Shown here: positions 16,407 through 23,667 of the stretch, in pieces | Position numbering within the stretch: position 1 is the stretch's first letter | How the letters are laid out: each line of letters opens with the position of its first letter | Origin: CAJXCL01 sp964394335 | GTDB lineage: Bacteria > Nitrospinota > Nitrospinia > CAJXCL01 | Direction of reading: 5' to 3' | DNA: 28,797 nt | Assembly: GCA_964394335.1 (NCBI GenBank) | Contig: CAYMVZ010000017.1 | Location: forward strand, 1 to 28,797 | Translations under genes and position numbers: made by a program | Notes under the pieces: model-generated | Databases searched by the model: none | What the model was told of the DNA's origin: nothing | Seen by the model: the letters and a program-made list of their open reading frames with translations, nothing else

Positions 16407-17078
16407 GTGAAGTCGCAAGTCCCAAAAAGATTATTAAAGATATATGATCGGCTGTTTGAGCATTTTGGCCCACAGTGCTGGTGGCCGGGTGAGACTCAGT
16501 TGGAAATCTGTGTGGGTGCGATATTGACTCAAAATACAGCCTGGTCTAACGTGGAAAAAGCGATCTCAAACCTGAAAAAAGAAAAATATCTGAAACTCAA
16601 CCGATTAAAAGTCATAAAAACTAAAAAGCTCGCCTCTCTTATCAAATCTTCCGGTTATTTCAATATTAAAGCAGAGCGGTTAAAGTCGTTTATCGATTAT
16701 TTTGCTAACCATCACAAGGGAATTTTTAAAAATCTCTTTAAAGGAGAGCTTGAGAATATCCGCCATTCTTTGTTATCCGTCAAAGGAATCGGCCCTGAAA
16801 CAGCCGATTCAATTCTTCTTTACGCAGGAGGAATTCCAATCTTTGTTGTAGATGCCTATACAAAAAGGATATTTTCCCGGCTAAAGTTAACCGCCGAAAG
16901 CGCGACTTATGATGACGTACAGTCTTTCTTTATGAAAAACCTGCCGAAAAAAACCGCCCTTTATAACGAATACCATGCGTTAATTGTGATGCTTGGCAAA
17001 CATTACTGCAAGCCGAAACCTGTTTGCGACCCATGCCCTTTAAAAAAATGTCCGGCAAGAAAGAACAAAAATTCTTAG
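16407..17078 (+). CDS. Endonuclease III-family DNA glycosylase (HhH-GPD, 4Fe-4S), MagIII/MpgII-like
   Basis: This 223-residue base-excision repair glycosylase has the ILTQNTAWSNVEKA segment (39-52) and a helix-hairpin-helix LLSVKGIGPETADS (122-135). The catalytic Asp149 is in VVDAYTKRI, and four Cys at 201, 207, 210 and 215 can hold a 4Fe-4S cluster. The Schiff-base lysine of classical endonuclease III (Lys120 in E. coli, GVGRKTA) is Glu131 here. That points to a monofunctional glycosylase such as the 3-methyladenine enzyme MagIII, whose WWP and GIG-E-(S/T)AD motifs it shares. The substrate is inference. The start is GTG 16407. The 3' end overlaps the next gene, which suggests coupled translation. 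Confidence 0.85.
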   Translation: MKSQVPKRLLKIYDRLFEHFGPQCWWPGETQLEICVGAILTQNTAWSNVEKAISNLKKEKYLKLNRLKVIKTKKLASLIKSSGYFNIKAERLKSFIDYFANHHKGIFKNLFKGELENIRHSLLSVKGIGPETADSILLYAGGIPIFVVDAYTKRIFSRLKLTAESATYDDVQSFFMKNLPKKTALYNEYHALIVMLGKHYCKPKPVCDPCPLKKCPARKNKNS

Positions 17079-17569
17079 CAGACCCGTCGCTCGGAAGACT
17101 GTCCAAGTGGCTCCGGATACTTGGCTATGATATTGTTTACTTTTCCACTCCTTTAAATGAACAGCAGTTTTTTGAAAAAGCAAGAGATGAAAACCGCCTG
17201 ATTCTTACTCGTAGTGGGAAAATCATAACGCAGCTTAATAAAATAAATGATGAAACTGCCCAACCATCAGAAAGCTCCGGTCTGTTAATTAATTATTATT
17301 TTATTACTCACAACCATATTGAAGAGCAGTTAGAAAATCTGATAGCCAAAGGACTTATTCTTCAGCCGAAACATTGGTTTACCCGCTGTACGGAATGTAA
17401 TGAAATTTTAAAGGAGATAGGCAGGGAAGAAGTCCACGGAAAAGTTCCCGATTACATTCGGGAAACAGAGGAGAGTTTTCGGCAATGCCCTCATTGCAAA
17501 AAAATCTTCTGGGAGGGGACACACTGTAAGAGAATGAAAGAGAAAATAAAGTTTTTATTTAACCACTAA
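17048..17569 (+). CDS. Mut7-C RNase domain protein with C-terminal zinc ribbon
   Basis: This 173-residue protein belongs to the Mut7-C (formerly DUF82) PIN-like RNase family. It starts with the typical KFLADPSLGRLSKWLRILGYD, where the Asp is a presumed metal ligand, followed by ENRLILTR. The C-terminal half has four cysteines in two CxxC pairs (RCTECN and QCPHCKKIFW) ending in EGTHCKRM, a zinc-ribbon signature of this family. The RNA target is unknown. ATG 17048 gives the best N-terminus and overlaps the preceding gene by 31 bases; ATG 17033 and TTG 17024 are alternatives. The last two codons and stop (AACCACTAA) lie in an ACCACTAAG spacer repeat. Confidence 0.85.
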   Translation: MSGKKEQKFLADPSLGRLSKWLRILGYDIVYFSTPLNEQQFFEKARDENRLILTRSGKIITQLNKINDETAQPSESSGLLINYYFITHNHIEEQLENLIAKGLILQPKHWFTRCTECNEILKEIGREEVHGKVPDYIRETEESFRQCPHCKKIFWEGTHCKRMKEKIKFLFNH

Positions 17570-17606
17570 GCCCACTAAACACACGAAAAAAACGAAAATA
17601 ACGAAA
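17562..17606. repeat. ACCACTAAG spacer repeat overlapping a stop codon
   Basis: ACCACTAAGCCCACTAAACA, then CACGAAAAAAACGAAAATAACG, is a member of the ACCACAAAG/CACTAAG intergenic family with added AACGAAAA repeats. Its first bases supply the final His codon and the TAA stop of the Mut7-C gene. Confidence 0.6.
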
Positions 17607-17666
17607 ATAATGATTTTGTAATATTGCCTGTTTTTCGCGGGTAAAAAATATTTTCTTCGCGCCTTT

Positions 17667-19616
17667 TTACAGAAACTGCTCATTAATAGTAACGTTTGCA
17701 TTTTTTCTTAAATTTACCAGCCATTCTGACAGCACTTCATTTTGCTTAACCTCAAGAAAAGATTTTAAGAAACCATCCTTGTCTTTTTTGTATATCTCCT
17801 CATCAAATCCAGGTCTTGCAATCATCAAAATGACGTAGTACTTCCCTGAAACAGGGACTACAGCAGATTCTTTCTCCTTTAGCTTAAAAGCAGCATCTAA
17901 CAAAGACCTGTTCATCCCAAACTTATTAATTGCTTCCTCCCGGTCAAAAAGAAGCATGTGTGATACTTCAATTTCTGCCTCCCCTGCCAAAGCGTCTATA
18001 CGCTTACCTTCATTAAGTTCTTTCTTAAGCCGATGCGCCTCTTCTCTGGCAATTTTGTCTCTCTCAAACTGTGATAAAGATTTTTTTACCTCATCTCTGA
18101 CTTCATCCAGCTCAGGAATATAAGAGGCTTTTTTCTCCTGCAGCCTGAGTAAATAATAACCTTTTACTGTTTCCACAAGGCGGCTAACCTCAGAATCTTT
18201 TAATGAAAAAGCTTCTGCCTTGAATTGAGAAGATGTTCCAATTGTAGGAATTTCCTGATCTTTCATACCAAAAAAATCTGTAGTTCCCTTTTTTAAAGAA
18301 CCTTGAGAACCGGATTTTTCAAACTCATTAACAGGGTTCGGGCTTTTCAAAATTTGTAATAGGGACCGTTTCGCAAGTTTTTTGCTTTTTTTATCAATTA
18401 ATTTTTCCTTGATTTCATCTTCCACATCACTTAGTGGTTTTGTGCCGGCCTCTTTTTTATCAGTTATTTTTATAATATGGTATCCATACTTTGTTTCCAC
18501 AACATCGCTTATTTCACCAACCTTAAGTGAAAAGGCGACATCTTCAAATTCTTTAATCATCCCCCCTCTGGAGAAATAGCCAAGATCTCCCCCATTTTGC
18601 GAGTTCGAATGATCTTCTGAGTATTTTTTTGCTAATTCTTCAAAATTTCCATTTTCCTTTACCTCTGTTAGTATATCCTCGGCTTTTTTTCTCGCTTCTT
18701 TTTTTTGTTTTTCAAGATCCTCTTCAATTTTCTTTTTCATTTTTTCACTGTCTTCTAAATCAACATTTACCGGTAAATTTTTAGTCAAAATATGACTGGC
18801 GCGCACCGACTCGGCAACAATAAATTCGTCCACGTGATCCGTGTAATAATTTTCAATACTCTGCTTACCTATTTTTACCTCTTTTCCAAACGAAACAGGA
18901 TCAGCAAAAAGGTATTCGACTTTAATCTGGTTCGGTTTTTGGAAAGATTTTTTTTCTTTTTTAAAATATTCGGATACTTTTTCATCTGTTATTTCTTCTT
19001 TGCCCACAAAAAGATCGGGCGAAATCACAAGATAATCCAAATTTATTTTTTCATGCTTCCACTTATATGCTTCTCTAAGTTCCAATCCCGAGACTTTAAC
19101 GCTCTTTCTTATCAAGTTTTCTATTTTTTCCGTAAGCATAACTGTGCGTTGATTGCTTTCAAAATTTTTCGCGCCAATTCGATTATATTGCAGGAAATTA
19201 TGGTAGTAGCTTTTATCAAACTTCCCATCATTTTGAAACGCAGGCATACTTTTGATTCTTTCACTCACTTCCTCATTAGAAACCTCCATTCCCATTTTTT
19301 TTGCTTCATTTAAAAGCAACTTTCTCTGGATTACAGTATTGAGCGCCGCCCTTTTTAATTGTGCCTGGGGTATTACATCTTCTACATTTCTACCTTTTAC
19401 AGCGTTTCTGTATAAGTTATATAAATTATCAAGGGCCTCCCTGTATTCATCATAAGAAATTTTCTCATTAAGGACTTCCGCCACCATTCCCTGCTGTTCG
19501 GCAACCCGCCCCATGCCCCACGAATAAAAAATTGTCCCTACAAAAGCCGCAACAACCAACCACAAAACCGATTTAATCAGCCAGGAGTGGGCATGTTCTC
19601 TCATTAACTTAAGCAT
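17667..19616 (-). CDS. ppiD: PpiD/SurA-type periplasmic peptidyl-prolyl isomerase
   Basis: This is an inner-membrane-anchored folding factor for proteins emerging from the Sec translocon. One transmembrane helix (about 12-32, after a short basic cytoplasmic N-terminus) is followed by a SurA_N-like chaperone region (VAEVLNEKISYDEYREAL). A parvulin (PPIC) domain spans about 270-370, with ASHIL, YSEDHSNSQNGGDLGYF, FSLKVGEISDVVETKYGYHII. A second, degenerate parvulin-like region and a helical C-terminus follow. At 649 residues it is typical of PpiD. Shine-Dalgarno AGGAGA (19625-19630, minus strand) lies 8 bases before ATG 19616. The gene is monocistronic; its 5' neighbour ends 161 bp away with different partners. 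Confidence 0.9.
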   Translation of the reverse strand: MLKLMREHAHSWLIKSVLWLVVAAFVGTIFYSWGMGRVAEQQGMVAEVLNEKISYDEYREALDNLYNLYRNAVKGRNVEDVIPQAQLKRAALNTVIQRKLLLNEAKKMGMEVSNEEVSERIKSMPAFQNDGKFDKSYYHNFLQYNRIGAKNFESNQRTVMLTEKIENLIRKSVKVSGLELREAYKWKHEKINLDYLVISPDLFVGKEEITDEKVSEYFKKEKKSFQKPNQIKVEYLFADPVSFGKEVKIGKQSIENYYTDHVDEFIVAESVRASHILTKNLPVNVDLEDSEKMKKKIEEDLEKQKKEARKKAEDILTEVKENGNFEELAKKYSEDHSNSQNGGDLGYFSRGGMIKEFEDVAFSLKVGEISDVVETKYGYHIIKITDKKEAGTKPLSDVEDEIKEKLIDKKSKKLAKRSLLQILKSPNPVNEFEKSGSQGSLKKGTTDFFGMKDQEIPTIGTSSQFKAEAFSLKDSEVSRLVETVKGYYLLRLQEKKASYIPELDEVRDEVKKSLSQFERDKIAREEAHRLKKELNEGKRIDALAGEAEIEVSHMLLFDREEAINKFGMNRSLLDAAFKLKEKESAVVPVSGKYYVILMIARPGFDEEIYKKDKDGFLKSFLEVKQNEVLSEWLVNLRKNANVTINEQFL

Positions 19617-19777
19617 ATAAAGATTCTCCTAAAAAAGGTTTTCCCAAACATAGACAAAACAACCACAAATTATATTCTATTTAATTAGTTTAATTTGCGC
19701 AACTTGCGGTTCCAAAGATTGATAAAACGATTTTAAAACATTAGCAAAACCTATGTTGGAAATCAAAAAATTCTGAT

Positions 19778-20560
19778 TTATTCTCCTAAAGATAATAAAA
19801 ACCAGGTTATATAAACAGCAATCTCATCGCTGATATCCATGTTAGGCATTTTTGAATCTTTTTTGAACGCTGAGGGATTTTTAATTACATTAAAGATTTC
19901 TTGTGGTTTCATTTTAGATTTTATATTGTCCAGTTGTGCCCCTGATTGGCCGCCAAGTCTATTTACCTCATGACAGCTATTGCAGCTGTATTTTTTGAAA
20001 TAATTTTTTCCAATCTTGATGTCTCTTTTCCCATTCGGAATTCCTATCTCTACTTCTTTAAGCATGAACTTGGGTTTTTCCCTGCCAAGTACAGAGTAGT
20101 CTATCGTCCCTGCCTCGTTAGGGTGAAGGGTTCTCACGTAACCTGCTAAAACTCCGACTTCATATTCAGAAAGGGTCTTTCTTCCCCACGGAGGCATAGT
20201 AATGGCTTTGTCCACCCCAGCTCCTCCTTTTGTAATAACGTTAATAATGTCTTGATTAGATAATTTGACCATATATTTTTCTTCGCTGTCAGTCAAATCT
20301 CTGGGTTTAGGATCAAGGAATTCTGCGTTAACCCCATCACCCTTCCCTTTCTCACCATGACACTGAACACAGAAATGAATAAAGAGTTTTTTTCCAATAA
20401 CTTCCGGATCTTCTTTCCCCACGGAAACAGATGGGAAAAGTAAAGATAGATTAAACAGGCATATCAGAAAAACAGCGAAATGAAGCCGCCGCCTCTTAGC
20501 AGCAGACAGTAGACAATAGGAAGTAGGCTGTGCACAGAAGGCCGTAGAAAATGAAATCAT
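19778..20560 (-). CDS. Exported dihaem cytochrome c
   Basis: This 260-residue periplasmic electron carrier has two class I cytochrome c domains. Haem sites are CVQCH (64-68) and CNSCH (193-197), and likely axial methionines are in TMPPWG (Met122) and SKMPNMD (Met238). The export signal is unusual: the basic and hydrophobic part (KRRRLHFAVFLICLFNLSLL, 22-41) is normal, but the first 20 or so residues are encoded by a GACAGTAGACAATAGGAAG-type repeat. ATG 20560 is the only usable start before the signal sequence. It sits 4 bp after the stop of the SUMF1 gene without its own Shine-Dalgarno, so the two are probably translationally coupled. Partner enzyme unknown. Confidence 0.85.
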   Translation of the reverse strand: MISFSTAFCAQPTSYCLLSAAKRRRLHFAVFLICLFNLSLLFPSVSVGKEDPEVIGKKLFIHFCVQCHGEKGKGDGVNAEFLDPKPRDLTDSEEKYMVKLSNQDIINVITKGGAGVDKAITMPPWGRKTLSEYEVGVLAGYVRTLHPNEAGTIDYSVLGREKPKFMLKEVEIGIPNGKRDIKIGKNYFKKYSCNSCHEVNRLGGQSGAQLDNIKSKMKPQEIFNVIKNPSAFKKDSKMPNMDISDEIAVYITWFLLSLGE

Positions 20561-20564
20561 GGGA

Positions 20565-21383
20565 TCATTTGCTCATGACACTATGGGCCAAGCGAAGTCC
20601 GACGGAGTAGGATTTATCACGCGGGTCATAATCGAGGCGCATGGTTGACCGGAGATGTCTTGGCAAATCTACCCAGGAGCCGCCCCGTATTACACGGTAA
20701 AACCCTTTCAAAGATCCTTGAGGATTATCACGAGGGCTTTTTCCATAATATTTTTTCCCATACCGATCAGATACCCATTCCCAGACATTACCTGACATAT
20801 CATAAAAACCAAGGGAATTCGGTTTTTTTGTTTTTACTGTATGGGATTTCAAACCTGAATTATGCTCATGCCAGGCATGGTCATCTAATTCCTTAAAGAC
20901 GCTTGTCCCTGACCATACTAACTTTTTCCCTCCACCCCGTGCCGCATATTCCCACTCCGCTTCTGTGGGAAGCCTGTAATTCATACCGGTATTGATATTC
21001 AGCTTTTTAATAAACTCCTGAACATTGTTCCAGGATACTTTTTCAACAGGACAGTCTTTTCCGCATTTGTTAAAAGAAGACGGATTATTTCCCATTACTT
21101 CCTGCCATTTCCCCTGTGTTACCTCATGCTCCCCAAGATAAAAATCATCCAGACATACCTTATGGACAGGTCCTTCATCCGAACTTCCAACCTCATATGT
21201 GTCTCCCATATTAAAACAACTTCCTTTGATAAAAATCATTCCTTCAATAGGCTTGTCATTGCTACGAGAAACAGCGCTCACTTCAGGATCTGTCTTAATG
21301 ACTTGAGATTCTGCGGCAAAGGTATTCAATGAAGGCAGATGAATTAACAGTAGTACATTCAAGTAAAAAAATGTTTGTAACAT
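20565..21383 (-). CDS. Secreted SUMF1/FGE-like domain protein lacking the catalytic cysteines
   Basis: This 272-residue protein has an N-terminal signal peptide (about 1-24) and a full formylglycine-generating-enzyme fold: GMIFIKGSCFNMGD, EHEVTQGKWQEVMG, YRLPTEAEWEYAARGG, YDMSGNVWEWVSD, RGGSW (233-237) and VGLRLA. In true FGEs two cysteines follow the RGGSY/W motif. Here that stretch reads VDLPRHLRSTMRLDY with none, so it is unlikely to make formylglycine. Non-catalytic SUMF1 domains also occur in ergothioneine-type oxygenases, kinase-fused proteins and secreted binding proteins. It shares an operon with the dihaem cytochrome c. A REP-like hairpin ends 15 bp upstream of its ATG and contains the only GGGAG that could act as ribosome-binding site. 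Confidence 0.88.
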   Translation of the reverse strand: MLQTFFYLNVLLLIHLPSLNTFAAESQVIKTDPEVSAVSRSNDKPIEGMIFIKGSCFNMGDTYEVGSSDEGPVHKVCLDDFYLGEHEVTQGKWQEVMGNNPSSFNKCGKDCPVEKVSWNNVQEFIKKLNINTGMNYRLPTEAEWEYAARGGGKKLVWSGTSVFKELDDHAWHEHNSGLKSHTVKTKKPNSLGFYDMSGNVWEWVSDRYGKKYYGKSPRDNPQGSLKGFYRVIRGGSWVDLPRHLRSTMRLDYDPRDKSYSVGLRLAHSVMSK

Positions 21384-21398
21384 GATTTTATTAAAGCT

Positions 21399-21471
21399 CC
21401 CGTAGGAAGCTACGGGGAATCTTCAGTGTAGAGTATAATTTTATTTTAAATGCGCTCGCTAAACACTTTCA
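21399..21471. repeat. REP-like hairpin repeat, copy 2
   Basis: Hairpin CCCGTAG-GAAG-CTACGGG (21399-21416) is followed, after an AT-rich insert, by GCGCTCGCTAAACACTTTCA (21452-21471). With the neighbouring bases the tail is identical to 24570-24593 over about 24 bases. Confidence 0.7.
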
Positions 21472-21569
21472 TTATAAATCTTTGAAAGAGTATTTTCTAT
21501 CATCGTATTCTCAATAAAAAAACTATACAGCAATCTCCCAAGAAAAGCAAAAAAAGTTTCAAGGTATTG

Positions 21570-21598
21570 TTGAAATATTAGTTTTAATATGATAAAAT
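21570..21598 (+). promoter_or_regulatory. Probable promoter of the zinc-ribbon gene and its long leader
   Basis: TTGAAA (21570-21575), 17-base spacer, TAAAAT (21593-21598). The predicted start of transcription near 21605 leaves a leader of about 214 nt that contains the inverted-repeat element at 21678-21789. Confidence 0.45.
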
Positions 21599-21677
21599 TA
21601 AAGACTTTTTTGCTGTTAAATTAGTTTTCTTAATTTTTTTGTTAACTTTTCACTTTTAACCAGCGGGGAAAAAAGAG

Positions 21678-21789
21678 TTTTATACCTGAATCTTACACGA
21701 AGACCGAAATCATAGAAATATCAAGGGCAATCCTTTAGGCCTCGCCTGCAACATGCTAAATGCTGTTGGTGCAAGATTCAGGTTTAAAA
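21678..21789 (+). ncRNA. Candidate structured leader RNA or small inverted-repeat element
   Basis: The ends are 21-base inverted repeats (21678-21698 and 21769-21789) that pair at 19 of 21 positions; the left arm contains TACCTGAATCTTACAC and the right GTGCAAGATTCAGG. The 70-base interior can form two further small hairpins, AAGG-GCAAT-CCTT (21723-21735) and CAACA...TGTTG (about 21749-21768), giving a three-way-junction shape. It lies between a probable promoter and the ribosome-binding site of the zinc-ribbon gene. A short CCTT (21798-21801) could pair with the AAGG of that site (21808-21811). I do not recognise it as any known riboswitch; it could instead be a MITE-like insertion. Structure is read by eye. 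Confidence 0.45.
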
Positions 21790-21818
21790 TTTAGAAACCT
21801 TTTTTATAAGGAATCCAA

Positions 21819-22013
21819 ATGGGTAAAAAAAATGAAAAAACTAAAAGATATGACATTGATCAAATAAATGAAACCAGGCGTTTGTCTGGTTTAAAAGAAA
21901 TACGAACAAAAGGCCGCAGATGCCTTCGCTGTGGCAGAAAATTTGTTTCAGAAGGGGATCACAATCGTTTGTGTGATACCTGCCGCAAAGTCAGTGTAAG
22001 TGAATTTGTATAA
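21819..22013 (+). CDS. Small zinc-ribbon protein, function unknown
   Basis: This 64-residue basic protein has a lysine-rich N-terminus and two CxxC pairs (Cys35/38 in CLRCG and Cys52/55 in CDTC) spaced 13 apart. Together these should form one zinc ribbon with GRKFVSEGDHNRLCDTCRK between. Such small treble-clef or ribbon proteins usually bind nucleic acid or ribosomes, but no specific family is recognised. The Shine-Dalgarno AAGGA (21808-21812) is well placed before ATG 21819. It is preceded by a long leader with a marked inverted repeat, so its expression may be controlled after transcription starts. It converges with the HmuY-like gene. Confidence 0.75.
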   Translation: MGKKNEKTKRYDIDQINETRRLSGLKEIRTKGRRCLRCGRKFVSEGDHNRLCDTCRKVSVSEFV

Positions 22014-22031
22014 TATCTGCAGAGGATTTTC

Positions 22032-22739
22032 TTAACCTCTTGATTCATTTGCGCCTTTCATAAAACTTTTGCTACCGTTTCCCTGGTAGACATATTGTAT
22101 AGTGTAACAACTGCTTATTCTTTTTTCCTCTTTCTTGCAATAAAAATTGATAACCTGCATTTTGGCGTAATTCCCTTCAGTGGTTTTTATTATAAACACA
22201 TTTTTATGTGACTTAAGGTAATGGTCCCAGAAACTATATTTATACCATTTCGCTAAATTAGCATTATTAGTATCAGGTATCGAGGGAGGACTAATATTTT
22301 TTATAAATTTCGCGTTTTCAGGAACCCGAGTTACGGAATCAAAGTCTATGGTCTCCAGTTTTGCGACTGAAACCTGCCCTTTTCTACTTTTGTCTCCCCC
22401 ATTAGAAGCAATTTTAGCCCGGCTAAATGCCAGATCCCAACCCTTTGGTGCCCGTGGGCTGGCTATATCTGAGATAACACTTCCTCTGGAAAAATCAAAA
22501 AATACCCAATTATCTGTATCAGTTGCCTCAAAAGTATATATTACTGTATCTGTTAATTTTTGCCCTACCTCTATCGGATTAATAGATGATAAGGTATATA
22601 GTTTTTCAGGCTTTTCCTTTGAAAGATCTGGCATTTTAATATTCATCTGGCCCACCATGATTCTATAACCGACCTCTATTAAAAGAAGCACGATAAATAT
22701 ATAAATAATATTTGGGAGATGTTTCCTTAGTTTTTTCAT
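22032..22739 (-). CDS. HmuY-like family protein, membrane-anchored
   Basis: This 235-residue protein has one N-terminal transmembrane segment or uncleaved signal (about 9-25, IIYIFIVLLLIEVGYRI). The body has the pattern of HmuY-family proteins: a YTFEATDTDNWVFFDFSRGSVI strand pair, GWDLAFSRAKIASNGG, a Lys-rich linker and a C-terminal NVFIIKTTEGNYAKMQVINFY...YTIQYVYQGNG. HmuY of Porphyromonas captures haem; distant relatives exist in many phyla with unknown ligands, and I do not see the two axial His of HmuY clearly here. Next to cytochrome and cupredoxin genes a haem or metal role is possible but is inference. Confidence 0.65.
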   Translation of the reverse strand: MKKLRKHLPNIIYIFIVLLLIEVGYRIMVGQMNIKMPDLSKEKPEKLYTLSSINPIEVGQKLTDTVIYTFEATDTDNWVFFDFSRGSVISDIASPRAPKGWDLAFSRAKIASNGGDKSRKGQVSVAKLETIDFDSVTRVPENAKFIKNISPPSIPDTNNANLAKWYKYSFWDHYLKSHKNVFIIKTTEGNYAKMQVINFYCKKEEKRISSCYTIQYVYQGNGSKSFMKGANESRG

Positions 22740-23141
22740 ATGATTAAAGTTAATGTGTTTGGTAATTCTTGCAATCAGTGAGTATAATAATTAAACTACT
22801 TTGTAAATTACTTTATGGTCTGATTCAAAAGTTATACTATTACTTTGAAAAACTTCTTTTTTTAGACGCTGTTAGTTCTTTCTTTTTTTAGTCGCAGTTT
22901 AGTCGTTGTTTGTTTTTTATCTTTTACAACGGCTTATGCAAGGCTTGGTTCTTCCTATACTGCGACTTATGCAAAGCACAGCGCCTTATGCAAAGCCCCG
23001 CTAAGCGTGGCAAAGCTGAGGAAGTTTTTTCTGTTTGTTCTTCAGGGCGGAAGCCCAATTTGGCTGTGGCGCCTCTCCGCTTTATGAAATTTCCGAGACG
23101 CAAACATCCATTTGTATTTTTCTCCTTAGTATAAAACAGAT
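22740..23141. other. Gene-free region with TTATGCAA and GCTAAGCGTGG repeats
   Basis: This 400-bp gap between divergent genes must hold promoters for both neighbours. CTTATGCAA occurs three times (22933, 22970 and 22987 approximately), twice followed by AGC, matching the minus strand of 1648-1685. GCCCCGCTAAGCGTGGCAAA (22995-23014) resembles 15335-15354. A GGGCGGAAGCCC hairpin (about 23044-23055) follows. Open frames on both strands here are made of these repeats, and I do not regard them as genes. Confidence 0.5.
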
Positions 23142-23606
23142 ATGATTTCATTAAAATATTTTGGCTACTTTAAAAACAATTTTTTTCTAAAATATTTAAG
23201 ATCCATCTCAATGATCTTAATTATTTTATTAGTTTTTTTGGAAAATGGGGTTAGTGGACAAAAAAAGGCATTCACAGCAAAGATAAATAATGATGGTGTT
23301 CAAGTGATTGAGATGAAAGCAGGTGACTACTACTTTTCTCCTAATTTTATTACTGTAAAAGTTAATGTACCGGTAGAAATTAAGCTTATCAGAAAATCCC
23401 AATACGTAATACATAATATAATACTGAAAGCTCCGGAGGCAGGAATTAACATTAATGAGTCTATGCTTTTTGTTTCAGAACCTAAAACTATAAAGTTTAC
23501 TCCTACCAAAACCGGTAAATATCTTTTTTATTGTGATAAAAAGGTATTCTTCTTCATAAAACACAGGTCAAAAGGCATGGAAGGCATGCTTGAAGTAATT
23601 GATTAA
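23142..23606 (+). CDS. Exported cupredoxin-domain protein
   Basis: This 154-residue protein has an N-terminal hydrophobic segment (about 24-34, signal or anchor) and one cupredoxin domain (about 55-154). A type 1 copper site can be placed: His91 in VIHN, Cys131 in FYCDKK, His141 in KHRSKGM, and Met146 (or Met149) as the axial ligand. The SPNFITVKVNVPVEIKL start and KTIKFTPTKTGKYLFYC strand are typical of periplasmic cupredoxins with the CDKK...HRSKGMEG signature. It could carry electrons to the cytochromes or oxidase nearby. ATG 23142 is used; ATG at residue 24 would shorten the signal. It is followed closely by an unknown membrane protein in the same direction. Confidence 0.8.
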   Translation: MISLKYFGYFKNNFFLKYLRSISMILIILLVFLENGVSGQKKAFTAKINNDGVQVIEMKAGDYYFSPNFITVKVNVPVEIKLIRKSQYVIHNIILKAPEAGININESMLFVSEPKTIKFTPTKTGKYLFYCDKKVFFFIKHRSKGMEGMLEVID

Positions 23607-23667
23607 AAATTTTTTCTGCTTATTCTACGATTTTGTCATCCTTATCCCATGTACTGTTTTGGTGCAT

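Noticed and set aside
18792..19313. Plus-strand open frame of 173 codons
   Set aside because: It is entirely antisense to ppiD, with a Phe/Ile-rich composition typical of the complement of a Lys/Glu-rich gene.
21678..21789. Integron attC site
   Set aside because: The ends pair well, but no GTTRRRY/RYYYAAC core sites are present and no integrase or cassette array is nearby.
22910..23151. Overlapping open frames on both strands before the cupredoxin
   Set aside because: They are built from TTATGCAA and GCTAAGCGTGG repeats and have no ribosome-binding site.
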